A DNA stretch of 43,488 nt, taken from NCBI RefSeq assembly GCF_013201075.1, contig NZ_CP053713.1:1-43488 (forward strand), given 5' to 3'. The position numbers and the translations under genes are program-made. The stretch is from Lichenicola cladoniae. Lineage in GTDB: Bacteria; Pseudomonadota; Alphaproteobacteria; Acetobacterales; Acetobacteraceae. How positions within the stretch are numbered: position 1 is the first letter of the stretch; each line of letters opens with the position of its first letter. A model generated the notes under the pieces. It was not told the DNA's origin, did no database searches, and worked only from the letters and a program-made list of their open reading frames with translations. This document shows positions 42,505 through 43,488 of the stretch, piece by piece.

Positions 42505-42959
42505 GGGGCGGGCCATACGTTTTTGAAGGTCATCCCGTGGCGGTCGAGGAAACGCCAGATCGTGCTTGGCGCGAACGACGCACCATTCCGCTCACGTAGC
42601 AGCTCAGAGAGTTCGACGAGAGTGATATCCACCTGCGCGTCGATAGCCGCGAGGATCACCTCCCGGTAGCTCTCGATCCGCTGGGAGCGCAGGTCGCCGC
42701 CCTTGGGCCGCGGTGTTGTCAGTCCCTCCGTCCGCCAGGCCCGAACCCAACGGACCGCTGTCGCTACTGCCACGCCAAACCGCGCGGCGGCAGCATTGCG
42801 CGACATGCCGCCATCGACGGCGGCGATCACCCGGTCTCGAAGGTCCTGAGAAAGTGTCCGTCCCATCCATGCTGGCCTCCAATCCAGCCAGCATAGTGAA
42901 TCAGATCTGCTCCGCGTCGGGGAAGAACTTTCGATTCCAGTCGGTCAGATTAGGCTCTA

Positions 42960-43163
42960 GCTAGATGTCGACAAGAGAAAACAAAACCCGCAAGGTATGA
43001 ATCCATGGCCAGGAGCGGGCCAAGGCTGTTCAACACTCTTGTGCCGCCACCATTGAGTCAGATCTGCAACAGGAGCGACGTGAAATAGACGGCTGATCGA
43101 TTTGGGGGTTCTCGAAGCGGATAATCTCTGACTCTTGGCAAGGCAACCGAATCGGAGGTTGCC
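42960..43163. other. Spacer between the IS630 and ISAs1 remnants
   Basis: About 200 bp without a recognisable gene. The last part holds the ribosome site CGGAGG (43153-43158) of the ISAs1 fragment. Confidence 0.4.
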
Positions 43164-43331
43164 TTGGCTACGTTTTCCCCGTTGCTGGATATGCTGACGG
43201 ACATCCCTGATTCGTGCCGGGCCGAAGCCAAGCTCAACACGCTGCTCCACGTCCTGTTGTTTGCCATTCTCGCCATCGTTACCGGCTGCAACTCGTATCG
43301 TGGCATCGTCACCTTTATTGACGTGCATCGG
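43164..43331 (+). pseudogene. ISAs1-family transposase, N-terminal fragment
   Basis: The frame from the TTG at 43164 reads ATFSPLLDMLTDIPDSCRAE, then LNTLLHVLLFAILAIVTGCN and YRGIVTFIDVHR. This is the characteristic N-terminal region of ISAs1-family transposases. The match ends at about 43331, so over 80% of the usual length is missing. The 140 bp after it, up to the Tn3 left end, contain nothing I can assign. Confidence 0.8.
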
Positions 43332-43468
43332 TCGTCTGTCCGCACTCATGCTATGCCGTGGCGGCCGAACCCTGGCACCTCCACCAGGCGACACTGTCGG
43401 CTCGCAAACTGTAGATCATCTATAGTTAAGAAAAATGAAACAGCAGGACCTTCCGGAGTGATCGTGCC

Positions 43469-43488
43469 TATAAGGCCTCAACCCAACA
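43469..43488. repeat. Tn3 5-bp duplication and outer part of the left terminal repeat
   Basis: 43469-43473 is TATAA, the direct repeat also found at 10174-10178. 43474-43488 is the outer 15 bp of the left inverted repeat, continued at positions 1-26. Confidence 0.85.

Larger units (their letters stand above)
41146..42519 (+). mobile_element. IS110-family element, IS1111 group
   Basis: A perfect 11-bp subterminal inverted repeat TGGCCCGCCCC (41152-41162) and GGGGCGGGCCA (42505-42515) brackets a DEDD transposase gene, with about 80 bp before the gene and 245 bp after it. Subterminal repeats and a long 3' non-coding end are marks of the IS1111 group. Exact tips are uncertain by a few bases because the target is an A/T run. 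Confidence 0.82.
40542..42866 (-). pseudogene. IS630-family transposase split by an IS110 element
   Basis: The N-terminal half (42866 down to about 42525) encodes a helix-turn-helix pair (LSQDLRDRVIAAVDGGMSRN, AAARFGVAVATAVRWVRAWR) and STIWRFLDRHGMTFK. The C-terminal half (about 41147 to 40542) continues with [12 protein letters not shown] and the DDE domain: [28 protein letters not shown] and [20 protein letters not shown]. The break lies at MTFK(K)/TAHASE, in an A-run. Each half is otherwise undamaged, so the interruption is probably recent. Confidence 0.87.
40529..42957 (-). mobile_element. IS630-family element, interrupted
   Basis: The ends match as inverted repeats: GAGCAGAGTCTGATC at 40529 and, on the other strand, GAGCCTAATCTGACC ending at 42957. 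TA dinucleotides flank both ends (40527-40528 and 42958-42959), as expected for IS630 insertion at TA. Without the inserted IS110 element the length is about 1.06 kb, normal for the family. Confidence 0.82.

Overview
The window reads as a complete circular plasmid of about 43.5 kb from an alphaproteobacterium, most likely of the Acetobacteraceae. This rests on overall gene style, the ParA/RepA type, the Ti-like traC-traD-traA mobilisation block, the HWE kinases, and the gluconate-dehydrogenase and GMC genes. Circularity is inferred from position 1 falling inside a 41-bp terminal inverted repeat. Joining the last 15 bases of the window to the first 26 gives a repeat that matches 10133-10173, and both copies are flanked by the same 5-bp direct repeat, TATAA.

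Region 1 (43474 through the origin to 10173) is a Tn3-family transposon of about 10.2 kb. It carries a GntR-type regulator divergent from a class I aminotransferase, then a LysR regulator divergent from two short-chain dehydrogenases. A clean IS21-family element (2495-5160, 7-bp target duplication GGCATGT) sits between the two sets. The Tn3 transposase gene is wrecked: its 5' part is frameshifted, its middle is replaced by a decayed IS21 relic whose istB has an in-frame stop, and only about 30 C-terminal codons remain beside the right repeat.

Region 2 (10.2-16.5 kb) is the backbone. It has an MFS sugar porter, then a partition locus (ParA plus a small basic partner) set among repeated TTTACGTAAA sites, a RepA-like initiator, and a RecD2-type helicase.

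Region 3 (16.7-32 kb) holds stability, signalling and mobilisation genes. There is an MNT/HEPN toxin-antitoxin pair whose MNT protein has a fused DNA-binding N-terminus, two HWE histidine kinases with a stand-alone CheB esterase, a XRE-type regulator, and an AbrB/VapC pair followed by a PIN-like gene. A Ti-type oriT with traD, traC and a relaxase-helicase TraA follows, with no type IV secretion genes, so the plasmid looks mobilisable but not self-transmissible. Then come an orphan PrlF-like antitoxin under a perfect palindrome, a PRC-barrel protein, a topoisomerase remnant, a lone AAA ATPase in AT-richer DNA, and a second MNT/HEPN pair whose toxin has an amber stop. A tyrosine recombinase ends this part.

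Region 4 (33.1-40.3 kb) is a metabolic cassette. A lactonase (SMP-30 family) diverges from a tightly packed operon: a ThDP-dependent oxidase/decarboxylase, an enolase-superfamily sugar-acid dehydratase, a membrane protein, a gluconate-2-dehydrogenase subunit-3-like protein and a GMC flavoprotein. The set resembles an oxidative sugar route: aldose to lactone to aldonate to 2-keto-3-deoxy acid, with the sugar porter at 10.3 kb as a possible supplier.

Region 5 (40.5-43.4 kb) is a nest of insertion sequences. An IS630-family element with TA duplications is split by an IS1111-group IS110 element, and a truncated ISAs1-family transposase lies just before the Tn3 left end.
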